A stretch of 64,000 nucleotides of DNA from Progne subis subis (GCA_022316685.1 JAKJHU010000039.1:1798001-1862000); one strand, 5' to 3'. Numbered from the stretch's first letter, positions 61,301 through 64,000 are shown. Notes: generated by a model from the sequence alone, not told the origin. Numbers and translations are program-made.

Positions 61301-61474
61301 ACTTACCTTGGATTTCAGAAATGTGATGGCTTTGCTGTTGTTCTCTAGAAAATGCACTCTCATCTTTCCCCGGCTTGGTTTGGGCAAAGCTTCTCCAGAG
61401 AGCAGCTCCAGGAGTTTCATGAGAGAGATGCCATCCTTCAAGTCTGTGTAAATATCTTCTATCTCAATCTTCAC
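365..61474 (-). CDS. SPTBN5: Beta-heavy (beta-V) spectrin, partial gene, 41 coding exons
   Basis: The product is a giant actin-crosslinking subunit of the membrane skeleton. It pairs with alpha spectrin, and the family is tied to apical membranes in flies and to photoreceptor and hair-cell transport with myosin VIIa in vertebrates (family knowledge). The sequence shows the CH1 end, CH2 and 20 spectrin repeats of about 105 residues, many with the A-helix Trp pattern (e.g. LEDWI, AEDWI, EAWIREK). All 41 exons join in frame with no stop, so the gene looks intact. Coding already exceeds 2,400 codons with no PH domain reached, which is longer than conventional beta spectrins up to their 17th repeat and rules out SPTB and SPTBN1-4. 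The N-terminus and the R21-PH end are outside the window. All introns are phase 0 or 2. Confidence 0.95.
487..1792 (-). other. Intron between exons a40 and a41
   Basis: 1.3 kb of ordinary intron. The short open frames in it have no recognisable product. Confidence 0.8.
1793..1906 (-). CDS. SPTBN5: SPTBN5 exon a40: repeat 20, helix B
   Basis: 38 codons: [19 protein letters not shown] (turn and helix B start, with DYGKD) and [19 protein letters not shown]. Acceptor gccctctccag, donor ATGGAG followed by gtaaga; phase 0 at both ends. Confidence 0.93.
2589..2703 (-). CDS. SPTBN5: SPTBN5 exon a39: repeat 19 end, repeat 20 start
   Basis: Completes Lys, then [19 protein letters not shown] (helix C of R19) and [19 protein letters not shown] (helix A of R20, Trp absent as in repeat 15 types). 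Acceptor ccaattaaag, donor GAGAAG followed by gtaagt, phase 0. Too short and stop-flanked to appear as a long open frame. Confidence 0.91.
3348..3466 (-). CDS. SPTBN5: SPTBN5 exon a38: repeat 19, helix B-C
   Basis: [20 protein letters not shown] then [12 protein letters not shown]. This loop matches RVDTVNHLADELI of beta repeat 14. Acceptor actttacag. The donor is GAGAA followed by gtgagt, splitting a Lys codon just before the helix C Trp. Confidence 0.92.
3467..6160 (-). other. Intron between exons a37 and a38
   Basis: 2.7 kb. Contains an A-rich run near 5098-5115 and a 135-codon plus-strand frame (3630-4037) with no family likeness. Nothing else recognised. Confidence 0.8.
6161..6256 (-). 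CDS. SPTBN5: SPTBN5 exon a37: repeat 19, helix B
   Basis: 32 codons: [19 protein letters not shown] and [13 protein letters not shown]. Resembles conventional repeat 14 (ELGQDYEHVTMLQERFREF). Acceptor atttccccag, donor TCAGGG followed by gtaaga; phase 0 at both ends. Confidence 0.92.
6879..7070 (-). CDS. SPTBN5: SPTBN5 exon a36: repeat 18 end, repeat 19 start (GC donor)
   Basis: 64 codons: [34 protein letters not shown] (helix C with Trp), [18 protein letters not shown] (helix A of R19). Acceptor gaatgtgaag. The donor reads GAGAAG followed by gcaagt, a GC-AG intron start with otherwise perfect consensus. No usable GT lies at that frame position, and the join to exon a37 (EK-EVMINV) makes a normal helix A to B turn. 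Confidence 0.9.
7244..7285 (-). mobile_element. Possible degraded CR1 tail
   Basis: Contains AGAATCATAGAACACTAGGA with a loosely CR1-like continuation. Too short and diverged for certainty. Confidence 0.35.
7696..7851 (-). CDS. SPTBN5: SPTBN5 exon a35: repeat 18, helices A-B
   Basis: 52 codons: [19 protein letters not shown] (helix A with Trp), [19 protein letters not shown] and [10 protein letters not shown] (helix B). Acceptor atgttgcag, donor AATAAG followed by gtaacc; phase 0 at both ends. Confidence 0.93.
7852..11753 (-). other. Intron between exons a34 and a35
   Basis: 3.9 kb with one A/G tract and no recognised element or exon. A (CATC)-like stretch near 10830 is trivial. Confidence 0.8.
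10983..11052. repeat. A/G-only low-complexity tract
   Basis: About 70 bp almost entirely A and G (GGAAGAGGGGAAAAAAAAAA and similar), in the intron between exons a34 and a35. Confidence 0.85.
11754..11939 (-). CDS. SPTBN5: SPTBN5 exon a34: repeat 17, helices B-C
   Basis: 62 codons: [39 protein letters not shown] and [16 protein letters not shown]. This completes R17 with a helix C and opens R18, showing that the chain does not end at the repeat 17 tetramerisation site. Acceptor gcctcctcag, donor GAAGAG followed by gtaaga, phase 0. Confidence 0.92.
12451..12500. repeat. Two overlapping perfect hairpins
   Basis: Hairpin 1 (12451-12477) has 12-bp arms CAAAGGTGCAGA/TCTGCACCTTTG around GAG. Hairpin 2 (12474-12500) has 11-bp arms TTTGGTATACA/TGTATACCAAA around GCTGT. 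They share four bases (TTTG at 12474-12477), so they cannot both be fully paired. Located in the intron between exons a33 and a34. Confidence 0.95.
12906..13010 (-). CDS. SPTBN5: SPTBN5 exon a33: repeat 17, helix A-B
   Basis: 35 codons: [20 protein letters not shown] then [15 protein letters not shown]. It matches the start of conventional beta-spectrin repeat 17 (SVDEVEKLIKRHEAFEK), which there is the truncated tetramerisation repeat. Here a full helix C follows. Acceptor tttaatag, donor GAGAAG followed by gtaaaa; phase 0 at both ends. Confidence 0.94.
18408..18470 (-). mobile_element. Short CR1 LINE tail
   Basis: AGAATCACAGAATTGACTAG, then GTTGGAAAAGACCTTTGAGA and TGATCAAGTCCAGCC are the reverse complement of the CR1 3' terminus. 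Only about 60 bp remain. It sits in the 10.8-kb intron near the unassigned open frames. Confidence 0.75.
18811..19203 (-). CDS. Second open frame, overlapping the end of the 390-codon frame
   Basis: A 130-codon minus-strand frame begins inside the last 50 bases of the preceding open frame, in another register. It stays open to 18811 (segments such as [20 protein letters not shown]). If the larger frame is a real exon, this could be its continuation after a frameshift, or simply intron that happens to be open. Product not recognised. Function unknown. Confidence 0.2.
   Translation of the reverse strand: MPAPWTAMPVQVVREFRRSPSPRIFIKTLDSDRPGPPFQPMEVGAGLSLSVNPVCCSGLFSSHWTRSGLRPSQETCAVKSVCPENLVTNRPACTTASARRDTEHPECPSIAVNIASSGSGRRVVKIYIPF
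19168..20337 (-). CDS. Unassigned exon-like open frame (about 390 codons) nested in a SPTBN5 intron
   Basis: I do not recognise this product. The open frame runs on the minus strand from an in-frame ATG at 20350 to a stop at 19154, 398 codons. Inside it, a plausible acceptor (gcatcatttag, exon from 20337) and a near-consensus donor (GGTG followed by gtaaga, exon to 19168) delimit 1,170 bp, exactly 390 codons, in phase 1-1. The translation is Ser- and Pro-rich with no coiled coil or membrane segment (e.g. [20 protein letters not shown] near the start, then [29 protein letters not shown] near the end). It is more GC-rich than the surrounding intron. Phase 1-1 cannot be spliced between the flanking phase 0 spectrin exons in frame, so it is not a spectrin cassette. 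It could be an exon of a nested gene, a decayed gene copy, or chance. Confidence 0.4.
23829..23978 (-). CDS. SPTBN5: SPTBN5 exon a32: repeat 16 end, repeat 17 start
   Basis: 50 codons: [20 protein letters not shown] and [15 protein letters not shown] (helix C of R16), [15 protein letters not shown] (helix A of R17). Acceptor ttttgttcag, donor CAGGAG followed by gtaaga, phase 0. It is followed by the 10.8-kb intron. Confidence 0.93.
25213..25416 (-). CDS. SPTBN5: SPTBN5 exon a31: repeat 16, helices A-B
   Basis: 68 codons: [39 protein letters not shown], then [20 protein letters not shown]. This is recognisably the repeat 16 of beta spectrins (LMLWMEDVIRQIEAQEKPRD and AEIDARNDSFTTCIELGKSL). 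Acceptor tgggttccag, donor AAGAG followed by gtaatt; phase 0 at both ends. Confidence 0.94.
25417..29402 (-). other. Intron between exons a30 and a31
   Basis: 4.0 kb of AT-rich sequence with one AT-only tract near 27.1 kb. No exon, gene or recognisable mobile element seen. Confidence 0.8.
27056..27135. repeat. AT-only low-complexity tract
   Basis: Nearly 80 bp of A and T with overlapping short palindromes (TATAATTTAATTTATA and ATTATATAATAT-like words). Intron between exons a30 and a31. Confidence 0.85.
29403..29582 (-). CDS. SPTBN5: SPTBN5 exon a30: repeat 15, helices B-C
   Basis: 60 codons: [19 protein letters not shown], then [20 protein letters not shown] (helix C with Trp) and [10 protein letters not shown]. 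Acceptor tgtgtacag. The donor is GCACAT followed by gtaagc, and the exon ends in phase 0 after His. Confidence 0.92.
30695..30805 (-). CDS. SPTBN5: SPTBN5 exon a29: repeat 15, helices A-B
   Basis: 37 codons: [20 protein letters not shown] and [17 protein letters not shown]. The order matches beta-spectrin repeat 15 (KHKKLPEELGRD..TVE.LQR.H..FEHDI). Acceptor ccttctag, donor CAGCAG followed by gtaatg; phase 0 at both ends. Confidence 0.91.
30806..32722 (-). other. Intron between exons a28 and a29
   Basis: 1.9 kb carrying the perfect 18-bp inverted repeat at 31295. A faint CR1-tail-like word near 31468 is too short to call. Confidence 0.8.
31295..31335. repeat. Perfect inverted repeat, 18-bp arms, 5-bp loop
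   Basis: Left arm 31295-31312 (ATTTCCAATGCATGTCTG), loop TTACC, right arm 31318-31335 is its exact reverse complement. A third ATGCATG follows just outside. It lies in the intron between exons a28 and a29. Confidence 0.95.
32723..32837 (-). CDS. SPTBN5: SPTBN5 exon a28: repeat 14 end, repeat 15 start
   Basis: Completes Arg, then [17 protein letters not shown] (helix C of R14; conventional form EAWADLLELIDTRTQIL), [15 protein letters not shown] (helix A of R15, Trp absent as also in beta repeat 15). Acceptor taccttgaag, donor ATTGAG followed by gtaaaa, phase 0. Confidence 0.92.
33111..33600 (-). mobile_element. CR1 LINE, 3'-truncated copy with ORF2 C-terminal remnant
   Basis: Read on the plus strand it begins with the inverted CR1 tail (GAATCATAGAAT) and runs through typical CR1 text such as GGTCTCCTCTCAG and TCTTCTCCAGGCTGAA. 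On the minus strand a 95-codon frame (33238-33525) reads [15 protein letters not shown] and [10 protein letters not shown], the C-terminus of the CR1 reverse transcriptase polyprotein. It is 5' truncated as most CR1 copies are, and lies in the intron between exons a27 and a28 in the same orientation as SPTBN5. Confidence 0.92.
33987..34132 (-). CDS. SPTBN5: SPTBN5 exon a27: repeat 14, helices B-C
   Basis: [19 protein letters not shown] (helix B), [17 protein letters not shown] (loop resembling LADELINSGHSDA of beta repeat 14), then [10 protein letters not shown]. Acceptor ccttctaaag. The donor is ACTAAG followed by gtaggg, splitting Arg before the helix C Trp of the next exon. Confidence 0.92.
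34925..35057 (-). CDS. SPTBN5: SPTBN5 exon a26: repeat 13 end, repeat 14 start
   Basis: Completes Arg, then [30 protein letters not shown] (helix A of R14 with Trp) and [13 protein letters not shown]. The last element is close to the GQDYEHV of conventional beta-spectrin repeat 14. Acceptor ccccaacag, donor TTTTG followed by gtgagt, phase 0. Confidence 0.93.
35334..35360. repeat. Poly(T) tract, 27 bases
   Basis: T27 in the intron between exons a25 and a26, preceded by GTTTGTTGTTTTTGCC. No associated element recognised. Confidence 0.95.
35857..35904. repeat. Perfect 24-bp tandem duplication
   Basis: Two identical 24-bp copies (35857-35880 and 35881-35904), each starting TTTGATATTTCTAGATTATT, with no mismatch. 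Located in the intron between exons a25 and a26. Confidence 0.95.
36797..36960 (-). CDS. SPTBN5: SPTBN5 exon a25: repeat 13, helices B-C
   Basis: [20 protein letters not shown] (helix B), an unusual loop [18 protein letters not shown], then [14 protein letters not shown] (helix C without Trp). Acceptor ctctgtcag. The donor is GCAAG followed by gtataa, splitting an Arg codon (phase 2). Confidence 0.92.
37517..37633 (-). CDS. SPTBN5: SPTBN5 exon a24: repeat 13, helix A and turn
   Basis: 39 codons: [19 protein letters not shown] (helix A with Trp), [12 protein letters not shown] (the DYGKD turn), LKLIKKHK (start of helix B). Acceptor actgatag, donor CATAAG followed by gtattt, phase 0. Confidence 0.93.
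38668..38868 (-). CDS. SPTBN5: SPTBN5 exon a23: repeat 12, helices B-C
   Basis: 67 codons: [20 protein letters not shown] (helix B), then a loop with CQHPSAQKI, and [19 protein letters not shown] (helix C) to HSVGFQE. Acceptor cattcccag, donor AGGAG followed by gtacaa; phase 0 at both ends. Confidence 0.93.
40038..40224 (-). CDS. SPTBN5: SPTBN5 exon a22: repeat 11 end, repeat 12 start
   Basis: Completes Arg, then [20 protein letters not shown] (helix C of R11), [14 protein letters not shown] (helix A of R12) and [13 protein letters not shown] (helix B start, with the LLQKHK motif). Acceptor gacccctag, donor CACAAG followed by gtaact, phase 0. Confidence 0.93.
40774..41000 (-). CDS. SPTBN5: SPTBN5 exon a21: repeat 11, helices A-B
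   Basis: 75 codons plus [19 protein letters not shown] is a Lys-rich helix A without Trp, [19 protein letters not shown] is helix B, and [10 protein letters not shown] enters helix C. Acceptor cctggcag. The donor is GAAAAG followed by gtactg, splitting an Arg codon at the helix C start. Confidence 0.92.
41730..41894 (-). CDS. SPTBN5: SPTBN5 exon a20: repeat 10, helices B-C
   Basis: 55 codons: [20 protein letters not shown] then [19 protein letters not shown] (helix C with Trp) to QLMELLQ. Acceptor tttctccag, donor CTGCAG followed by gtcagg, phase 0. Compares with the GQTLIAENHFA..I..K..ELQ..W..L pattern of other repeats. Confidence 0.93.
41986..42156 (-). CDS. SPTBN5: SPTBN5 exon a19: repeat 10, helices A-B
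   Basis: 57 codons from [20 protein letters not shown] (helix A with Trp) through [11 protein letters not shown] (turn) to helix B ending FTTLIK. Acceptor tctctgtaag, donor ATAAAG followed by gtgacg; phase 0 at both ends. Only a 91-bp intron separates it from the next exon. Confidence 0.93.
42720..42819 (-). CDS. SPTBN5: SPTBN5 exon a18: repeat 9, helix C
   Basis: The shortest exon seen here (100 bp). It completes Val and encodes [19 protein letters not shown] and [13 protein letters not shown], a canonical helix C with Trp. Acceptor cttggtag, donor TGCAG followed by gtaact, phase 0. It ends precisely at the R9/R10 boundary. Confidence 0.92.
43796..43935 (-). CDS. SPTBN5: SPTBN5 exon a17: repeat 9, helix B to C
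   Basis: [20 protein letters not shown] is helix B of R9, followed by [20 protein letters not shown]. Acceptor aaatgcag. Of two overlapping donors, the one after CATGT (gtgagt) was taken because it supplies the phase 2 end the next exon needs. Confidence 0.9.
44559..44595. repeat. Poly(T) tract, 37 bases
   Basis: Uninterrupted T run in the intron between exons a16 and a17. Read in the gene direction it is A37, with no retroposon body I can recognise beside it. A shorter T16 run lies about 120 bp to the left. Confidence 0.95.
44793..45039 (-). CDS. SPTBN5: SPTBN5 exon a16: repeat 8 end, repeat 9 start
   Basis: Completes Arg, then [15 protein letters not shown] and [20 protein letters not shown] (helix C of R8), then [19 protein letters not shown] (helix A of R9). 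The acceptor chosen is ctctggaaag before ATTTCTG, because only this one fits the incoming phase. The stronger-looking ctgcag 10 bases further in would break the frame. Donor TTGGG followed by gtaggc, phase 0. Confidence 0.88.
45671..45958 (-). CDS. SPTBN5: SPTBN5 exon a15: repeat 7 end, repeat 8 A-B
   Basis: 95 codons plus partials: [17 protein letters not shown] and [19 protein letters not shown] (helix C of R7), then [20 protein letters not shown] (helix A of R8) and [13 protein letters not shown] (helix B, with the KEHQ motif common in beta repeats). Acceptor ttattgaag, donor GAAAG followed by gtagag, phase 2. Confidence 0.92.
46504..46755 (-). CDS. SPTBN5: SPTBN5 exon a14: repeat 6 end, repeat 7 A-B
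   Basis: Begins with the last base of Arg, then [12 protein letters not shown] (helix C of R6), then [19 protein letters not shown] (helix A of R7, Trp absent) and helix [14 protein letters not shown]. Acceptor cgcttcaag. The donor is AAAATC followed by gtaagg, splitting a Ser codon (phase 2). Confidence 0.91.
47395..47525 (-). CDS. SPTBN5: SPTBN5 exon a13: repeat 6, helices B-C
   Basis: Encodes [20 protein letters not shown] and then [13 protein letters not shown]. Acceptor ccattttag. The donor is ATCAG followed by gtaaaa and splits an Arg codon just before helix C (R-WQSME in the joined product). Confidence 0.91.
48052..48204 (-). CDS. SPTBN5: SPTBN5 exon a12: repeat 5 end, repeat 6 start
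   Basis: 51 codons: [16 protein letters not shown] closes R5 and opens R6, followed by [14 protein letters not shown] with the helix A Trp and the start of helix B ([10 protein letters not shown]). Acceptor tctttaacag, donor TACCAG followed by gtactc, phase 0. Confidence 0.92.
48908..49099 (-). CDS. SPTBN5: SPTBN5 exon a11: Ser/Thr-rich insert and helix C of repeat 5
   Basis: 64 codons. The first 45 or so (starting [10 protein letters not shown], with [15 protein letters not shown]) are polar, Ser/Thr-rich and unlike any spectrin helix. Coiled-coil character returns at [19 protein letters not shown], helix C of R5. The insert therefore sits in the B-C loop of R5. Fly beta-heavy spectrin has an SH3 domain in its fifth segment, and no SH3 motif such as ALYDY is visible here. 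Acceptor tcttaacag, donor GCTGAG followed by gtataa; phase 0 at both ends. Confidence 0.9.
49281..49315. repeat. (AAAAC)n microsatellite
   Basis: About six AAAAC units after an A-rich lead, in the intron between exons a10 and a11. Confidence 0.9.
50067..50273 (-). CDS. SPTBN5: SPTBN5 exon a10: repeat 5, helices A-B
   Basis: 69 codons. [20 protein letters not shown] is helix [19 protein letters not shown] the turn and start of helix B, ending in an Ala-rich stretch (IAAQQAPAA). Acceptor ttcctccag, donor GCTGCG followed by gtaagt, phase 0. Helix C of this repeat does not follow directly; the next exon inserts non-repeat sequence first. Confidence 0.93.
50274..51412 (-). other. Intron between exons a9 and a10
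   Basis: 1.1 kb; nothing recognised beyond intron sequence. Confidence 0.8.
51413..51613 (-). CDS. SPTBN5: SPTBN5 exon a9: repeat 4, helices B-C
   Basis: 67 codons beginning [17 protein letters not shown], with helix C of R4 around [19 protein letters not shown]. Acceptor tgtgctag, donor AAACAG followed by gtaaga; phase 0 at both ends. The exon ends at QAAALIKQ, exactly where repeat 5 begins. Confidence 0.92.
52092..52245 (-). CDS. SPTBN5: SPTBN5 exon a8: repeat 4, helices A-B
   Basis: After the split Arg it reads [20 protein letters not shown] and [11 protein letters not shown], a clear helix A of R4 with the conserved Trp (conventional form: FFWEMAEEEGWIREKE). [15 protein letters not shown] then opens helix B. 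Acceptor ttggttcag, donor AACAAG followed by gtatct, phase 0. Confidence 0.92.
52692..52924 (-). CDS. SPTBN5: SPTBN5 exon a7: repeat 3
   Basis: Encodes [19 protein letters not shown] and helix B, then [15 protein letters not shown], helix C of R3. The SQDCGK element matches the SQDYGK turn found between helices A and B of beta-spectrin repeats. Acceptor tttgtag, donor CACG followed by gtaggc; it ends on a split Arg codon (phase 2). Confidence 0.91.
52925..54314 (-). other. Intron between exons a6 and a7
   Basis: 1.4 kb; nothing recognised beyond intron sequence and an A15 run next to the acceptor of exon a7. Confidence 0.8.
54315..54453 (-). CDS. SPTBN5: SPTBN5 exon a6: repeat 2 helix C, start of repeat 3
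   Basis: Finishes the split Lys and encodes [18 protein letters not shown], a typical repeat helix C with its Trp, then runs into [16 protein letters not shown], helix A of R3. R3's helix A lacks the usual Trp. Acceptor cctttgtag, donor CTGCAG followed by gtactg, phase 0. Confidence 0.9.
55450..56081 (-). CDS. SPTBN5: SPTBN5 exon a5: linker, repeat 1, most of repeat 2
   Basis: The largest exon in the window (632 bp, 210 codons plus two bases). It carries the DLLKWI helix, the beta-spectrin signature [16 protein letters not shown] and [14 protein letters not shown] of R1, and R2 from [11 protein letters not shown] to ENYHGKD. In conventional beta spectrins this stretch follows CH2, supports actin and adducin contacts, and is similarly spelled ([20 protein letters not shown]). 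Acceptor cattgcag. The donor is CAGAA followed by gtgagt, splitting a Lys codon. Confidence 0.94.
57546..57735 (-). mobile_element. CR1 LINE 3' fragment
   Basis: The plus strand reads CATAGAATCCTAGAGGATC, then GAGCTGGAAGGGATCCATAA and GGACCATCAGGTCCAA, the reverse complement of a CR1 3' end. It decays after about 150-190 bp. Located in the 2.6-kb intron between exons a4 and a5. Confidence 0.8.
58195..58215. repeat. (GGT)7 microsatellite
   Basis: Seven GGT/GTG units in a T-rich stretch of the intron between exons a4 and a5. Confidence 0.9.
58722..58950 (-). CDS. SPTBN5: SPTBN5 exon a4: end of CH2
   Basis: Completes the split Arg and reads [35 protein letters not shown], then a linker ending RLNK. 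This is the C-terminal half of CH2 and compares with RPDLIDF and PDEKSIITYV in conventional beta spectrins. Acceptor ccttgcccag, donor AAA followed by gtgagt, phase 0. The 2.6-kb intron to the next exon follows. Confidence 0.94.
59844..60001 (-). CDS. SPTBN5: SPTBN5 exon a3: start of CH2
   Basis: Encodes [14 protein letters not shown], then [18 protein letters not shown] and [15 protein letters not shown]. These are the diagnostic CH2 helices (family: ALLLWCQMKTAGYPNV, SWRDGMAFNALIHKH). The acceptor is ttcatag. The donor lies in CACAG followed by gtaagt, splitting an Arg codon (phase 2) that the next exon completes. Confidence 0.94.
60693..60809 (-). CDS. SPTBN5: SPTBN5 exon a2: end of CH1
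   Basis: Encodes 39 residues with [18 protein letters not shown] and ILRFQI, the hallmark last helix of a beta-spectrin CH1 domain (family form: HDIVDGN..LTLGLIWTIILRFQI). Acceptor attagcag before GTACAA, donor AAG followed by gtaaaa; phase 0 at both ends. The linker to CH2 (SSIKLDK) follows in the same exon and is shorter and less acidic than in conventional beta spectrins. Confidence 0.93.
61307..61474 (-). CDS. SPTBN5: SPTBN5 exon a1: CH1 second half
   Basis: Encodes 56 residues, from [15 protein letters not shown] through [13 protein letters not shown] to ITFLKSK. This matches the beta-spectrin CH1 pattern of ITDLYTDLRDG and LSGERLPKP, part of the F-actin binding surface. The acceptor is ttacag before GTGAAG and the donor is AAG followed by gtaagt (both on the minus strand). 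Starts and ends in phase 0. The preceding exon with the FTKW-type start of CH1 was not found before 64000. Confidence 0.93.
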
Positions 61475-62228
61475 CTGTAAAGACCAGTCAGACAATACAG
61501 TCTCCAGCTTAACATTTGGCACAGAGAACCCTCTACTTCTAAAACAAAACAAACAGCACCTTCTTGATATTTCACCGAGTCTTCTCTATGACAGTGCATA
61601 TATACATGGAGTGGTGAGTGTTAATTCAGAAAAAAATGGATTTGCAGGAGTACTTACATTATCTATGAAAGTAGTCCAAAATTAAAAAATCCCAACAACG
61701 AAGCAAAAATACAAACTCACAATGGAATTAAAAAAAAGAAAAAAGCAGGAGATTTTGAAAAATAGAAAAAAAATTAGAACATTTTCAAAATCAAACCTTT
61801 CAGAAATGCTGACATTATTTTATTTCAATTCAAGTGAATCTTTTAGCAAAATAAGTTTGTTCTGAGCTGTGCATTTAATTTAAAAGTTGAGCTGATAATA
61901 CCAATGACTCATCTTTTACTCCATAGTCTCAACAAAGTTTGTCACGTCCTATTTTGCCACCCAAAGTCTCTGTATTTTTAGCCAGTTTCATACTAAGTGA
62001 AAAGTTAGGATCATTTACAAAAATCTGTTTTATTGCTGCCAGTAATGAGGTCACCCAGCTTAGGTGATACAACATGACACAGTCTGTATCCTGACCTAAC
62101 AAGAACTTGCTTTGGGTGTTTCCTTTTGGCCTTATGCCACTGGCCATCTAGAAGTGACATTAAAACCATATCACACACCCAAGAACAATTTACTCTGACC
62201 TTGAAATTATAGTAAATAAGCTTTTCTT

Positions 62229-62279
<51 letters not shown>

Positions 62280-64000
62280 AGAGAGGGGGAGGGAGGGAAG
62301 GAAGGAAGGAGGGAAGGAAGAGAAGAGAAGAGAAGAGAAGAGAAGAGAAGAGAAGAGAAGAGAAGAGAAGAGAAGAGAAGAGAAGAGAAGAGAAGAGAAG
62401 AGAAGAGAAGAGAAGAGAAGAGAAGAGAAGAGAAGAGAAGAGAAGAGAAGAGAAGAGAAGAGAAGAGAAGAGAAGAGAAGAGAAGAGAAGAGAAGAAGAG
62501 AAGAGAAGAGAAGAGAAGAGAAGAGAAGAGAAGAGAAGAGAAGAGAAGAGAAGAGAAGAGAAGAGAAGAGAAGAGAAGAGAAGAGAAGAGAAGAGAAGAG
62601 AAGAGAAGAGAAGAGAAGAGAAGAGAAGAGAAGAGAAGAGAAGAGAAGAGAAGAGAAGAGAAGAGAAGAGAAGAGAAGAGAAGAGAAGAGAAGAGAAGAG
62701 AAGAGAAGAGAAGAGAAGAGAAGAGAAGAGAAGAGAAGAGAAGAGAAGAGAAGAGAAGAGAAGCTATTATCTTTTTAAATTCAGGGCATATTTACATGTT
62801 AAGGGGAAGAAGGACAGGCAACAGGCATGCACCTTCTAATTTCTGATCAGGTACTAACTAGCTTAAGAAATCTTTTCTCCAGAGAAAGAGAGACACTGAA
62901 AGTATAAAAAAAAAGTTATAGAGTCTAAGTCTCTACTGTGTGTGGCACAAGGATTTACAACTTGCTCTACTGATTATGTCTATAAAAAAACCCTCCCTGT
63001 TAATTGCCAACTTTATTTCTTTTTGCATATTAAAACTTAAAATGCTGATTATGATGTACTACAATAAGCTGCTACATTCTGTGACACTTCCATAAATGAA
63101 GAATAGTTCACTTTGAATTTTTAAAAGGACAGGCTTCATATATCTGCTTTATGTCCTCACCCAGCTATTTTTTTAAAAGCTTTGTTGCCTCATTCATCTC
63201 ATAAAGATACCAGTCACAGATAGCTTAACAAATTCAATCCAATAACATCCTTAGTGCTAGACTTGAAGTAGACAACACTATAATTGAGAGCACTTCAGTG
63301 TCCTGTAGTATGATGCAATCACCTCAAAGTGTGCCTTGGAAAGCTGGGACTACGCTGCCAGGAAGACCCAGATAAGCTCTGTGCTGTCTCTACCGTATAT
63401 GGATTGGAAAGCTCTCACAGGCTTTTATTATACATGAACAAGTACACTGCAGAACTTAAGACAGGCATTTTTATCTCTGAACTTGAAGGCATTTGTAAAA
63501 TGAGAAAGTGTATGTCTACGACTAGACAGAACTTATTTCCTACACCATAAGAACCTAACTTTCTGTAGGTGGAAAAACAAGCATGTGTTTTGCATTTGTC
63601 CACTCCCTTAAAAAAAAAATAAAAAAAATTGAAAGTTTGTTGTGCTCTGCAGCTGCCTTTGTATGACTTGCAAACTTAAAACATTATACTGAAAAAACAC
63701 AACTGGTACTGAAACCTGGGGGTGAGCTCCAGTGGACCCAGTGGCCTGGTCCTGATTGGGGATTGCTTGATGTTGTTCCCAACATCCATTTTCACTCCCA
63801 TCTACTACAGACTCTAGGAAAAGGAATTGTTTTGGATGATGTAATTCCTTCCGTTCTGTGCCACAGCTACATCATTTGTGCCTGAAACTTTATCTGCATT
63901 AAGTCTGGAGACTGGAATATGCTGGCGCTACCTTGCACACACAGACTGACTGCACACTAGCTCTAAAGAATTTTTGAAGTCTGAGAGTTACTGAAAACAA
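61475..64000 (-). other. Intron upstream of exon a1 (right edge)
   Basis: At least 2.5 kb. Dominated by the 532-bp purine repeat. I searched for the CH1 N-terminal exon (a KKTFTKW-like motif on the minus strand) and did not find it, nor any promoter. Confidence 0.75.
62232..62763. repeat. A45 tract followed by (AAGAG)n pentanucleotide array
   Basis: 45 consecutive A (62232-62276), a mixed GA/GGGA purine stretch (62277-62319), then about 440 bp of the AAGAG/AGAAG unit (roughly 88 copies) ending at 62763. The array is pure apart from one shortened unit near 62491-62500, after which its phase shifts. All 532 bp are purine on the plus strand. In the SPTBN5 pre-mRNA this reads as a pyrimidine (CUUCU) tract ending in U45, about 760 nt upstream of exon a1. 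Confidence 0.97.

Noticed and set aside
1..64000. Bacterial-type systems, CRISPR arrays, phage or operons
   Set aside because: The sequence is clearly vertebrate intron/exon DNA. The regular repeats present are homopolymers and microsatellites without spacers.

Overview
The window is vertebrate nuclear DNA, most likely from a bird. It is an AT-rich intronic background with short exons separated by GT-AG introns. It carries several CR1-type LINE 3' ends, the dominant retroposon of birds and also present in other sauropsids, and there is no sign of operons or bacterial genes. I do not name a species.

Nearly the whole window is one gene read on the minus strand (right to left): a giant beta-heavy spectrin, orthologous to SPTBN5 (beta-V spectrin). 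I could place 41 consecutive coding exons between 61474 and 365. Their splice phases chain without a break or stop through 7,217 nt (2,405 codons plus two bases). In transcription order they encode the second half of calponin-homology domain 1, all of CH2, and then spectrin repeats R1 to R20, the last one incomplete. Conventional beta spectrins have 17 repeats followed by a PH domain. Here R17 is a full internal repeat and coding continues, which makes this the long beta-heavy class (about 30 repeats plus PH). The start codon and first half of CH1 lie right of 64000. About ten repeats and the PH domain lie left of position 1.

Layout: 64000-61475 is an upstream intron holding a 45-A tract and a (AAGAG) array of about 440 bp. 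61474-58722 is the actin-binding tandem CH module. 56081-50067 is R1 to the first half of R5. 49099-48908 is an exon with a Ser/Thr-rich insert inside R5, where fly beta-heavy spectrin carries an SH3 domain. 48204-29403 is R6-R15. 25416-365 is R16-R20 with long introns. The largest intron (13011-23828, 10.8 kb) contains an exon-like open frame of about 390 codons on the same strand that I cannot assign. It is the least explained object in the window.

Introns not given their own entry run from 91 bp to about 1.2 kb. In them I see only ordinary AT-rich intron sequence, short homopolymers and chance open frames. No rRNA, tRNA or CRISPR array was seen, and no second recognisable gene. All exon boundaries come from reading splice consensus and phase by eye, not from transcripts.
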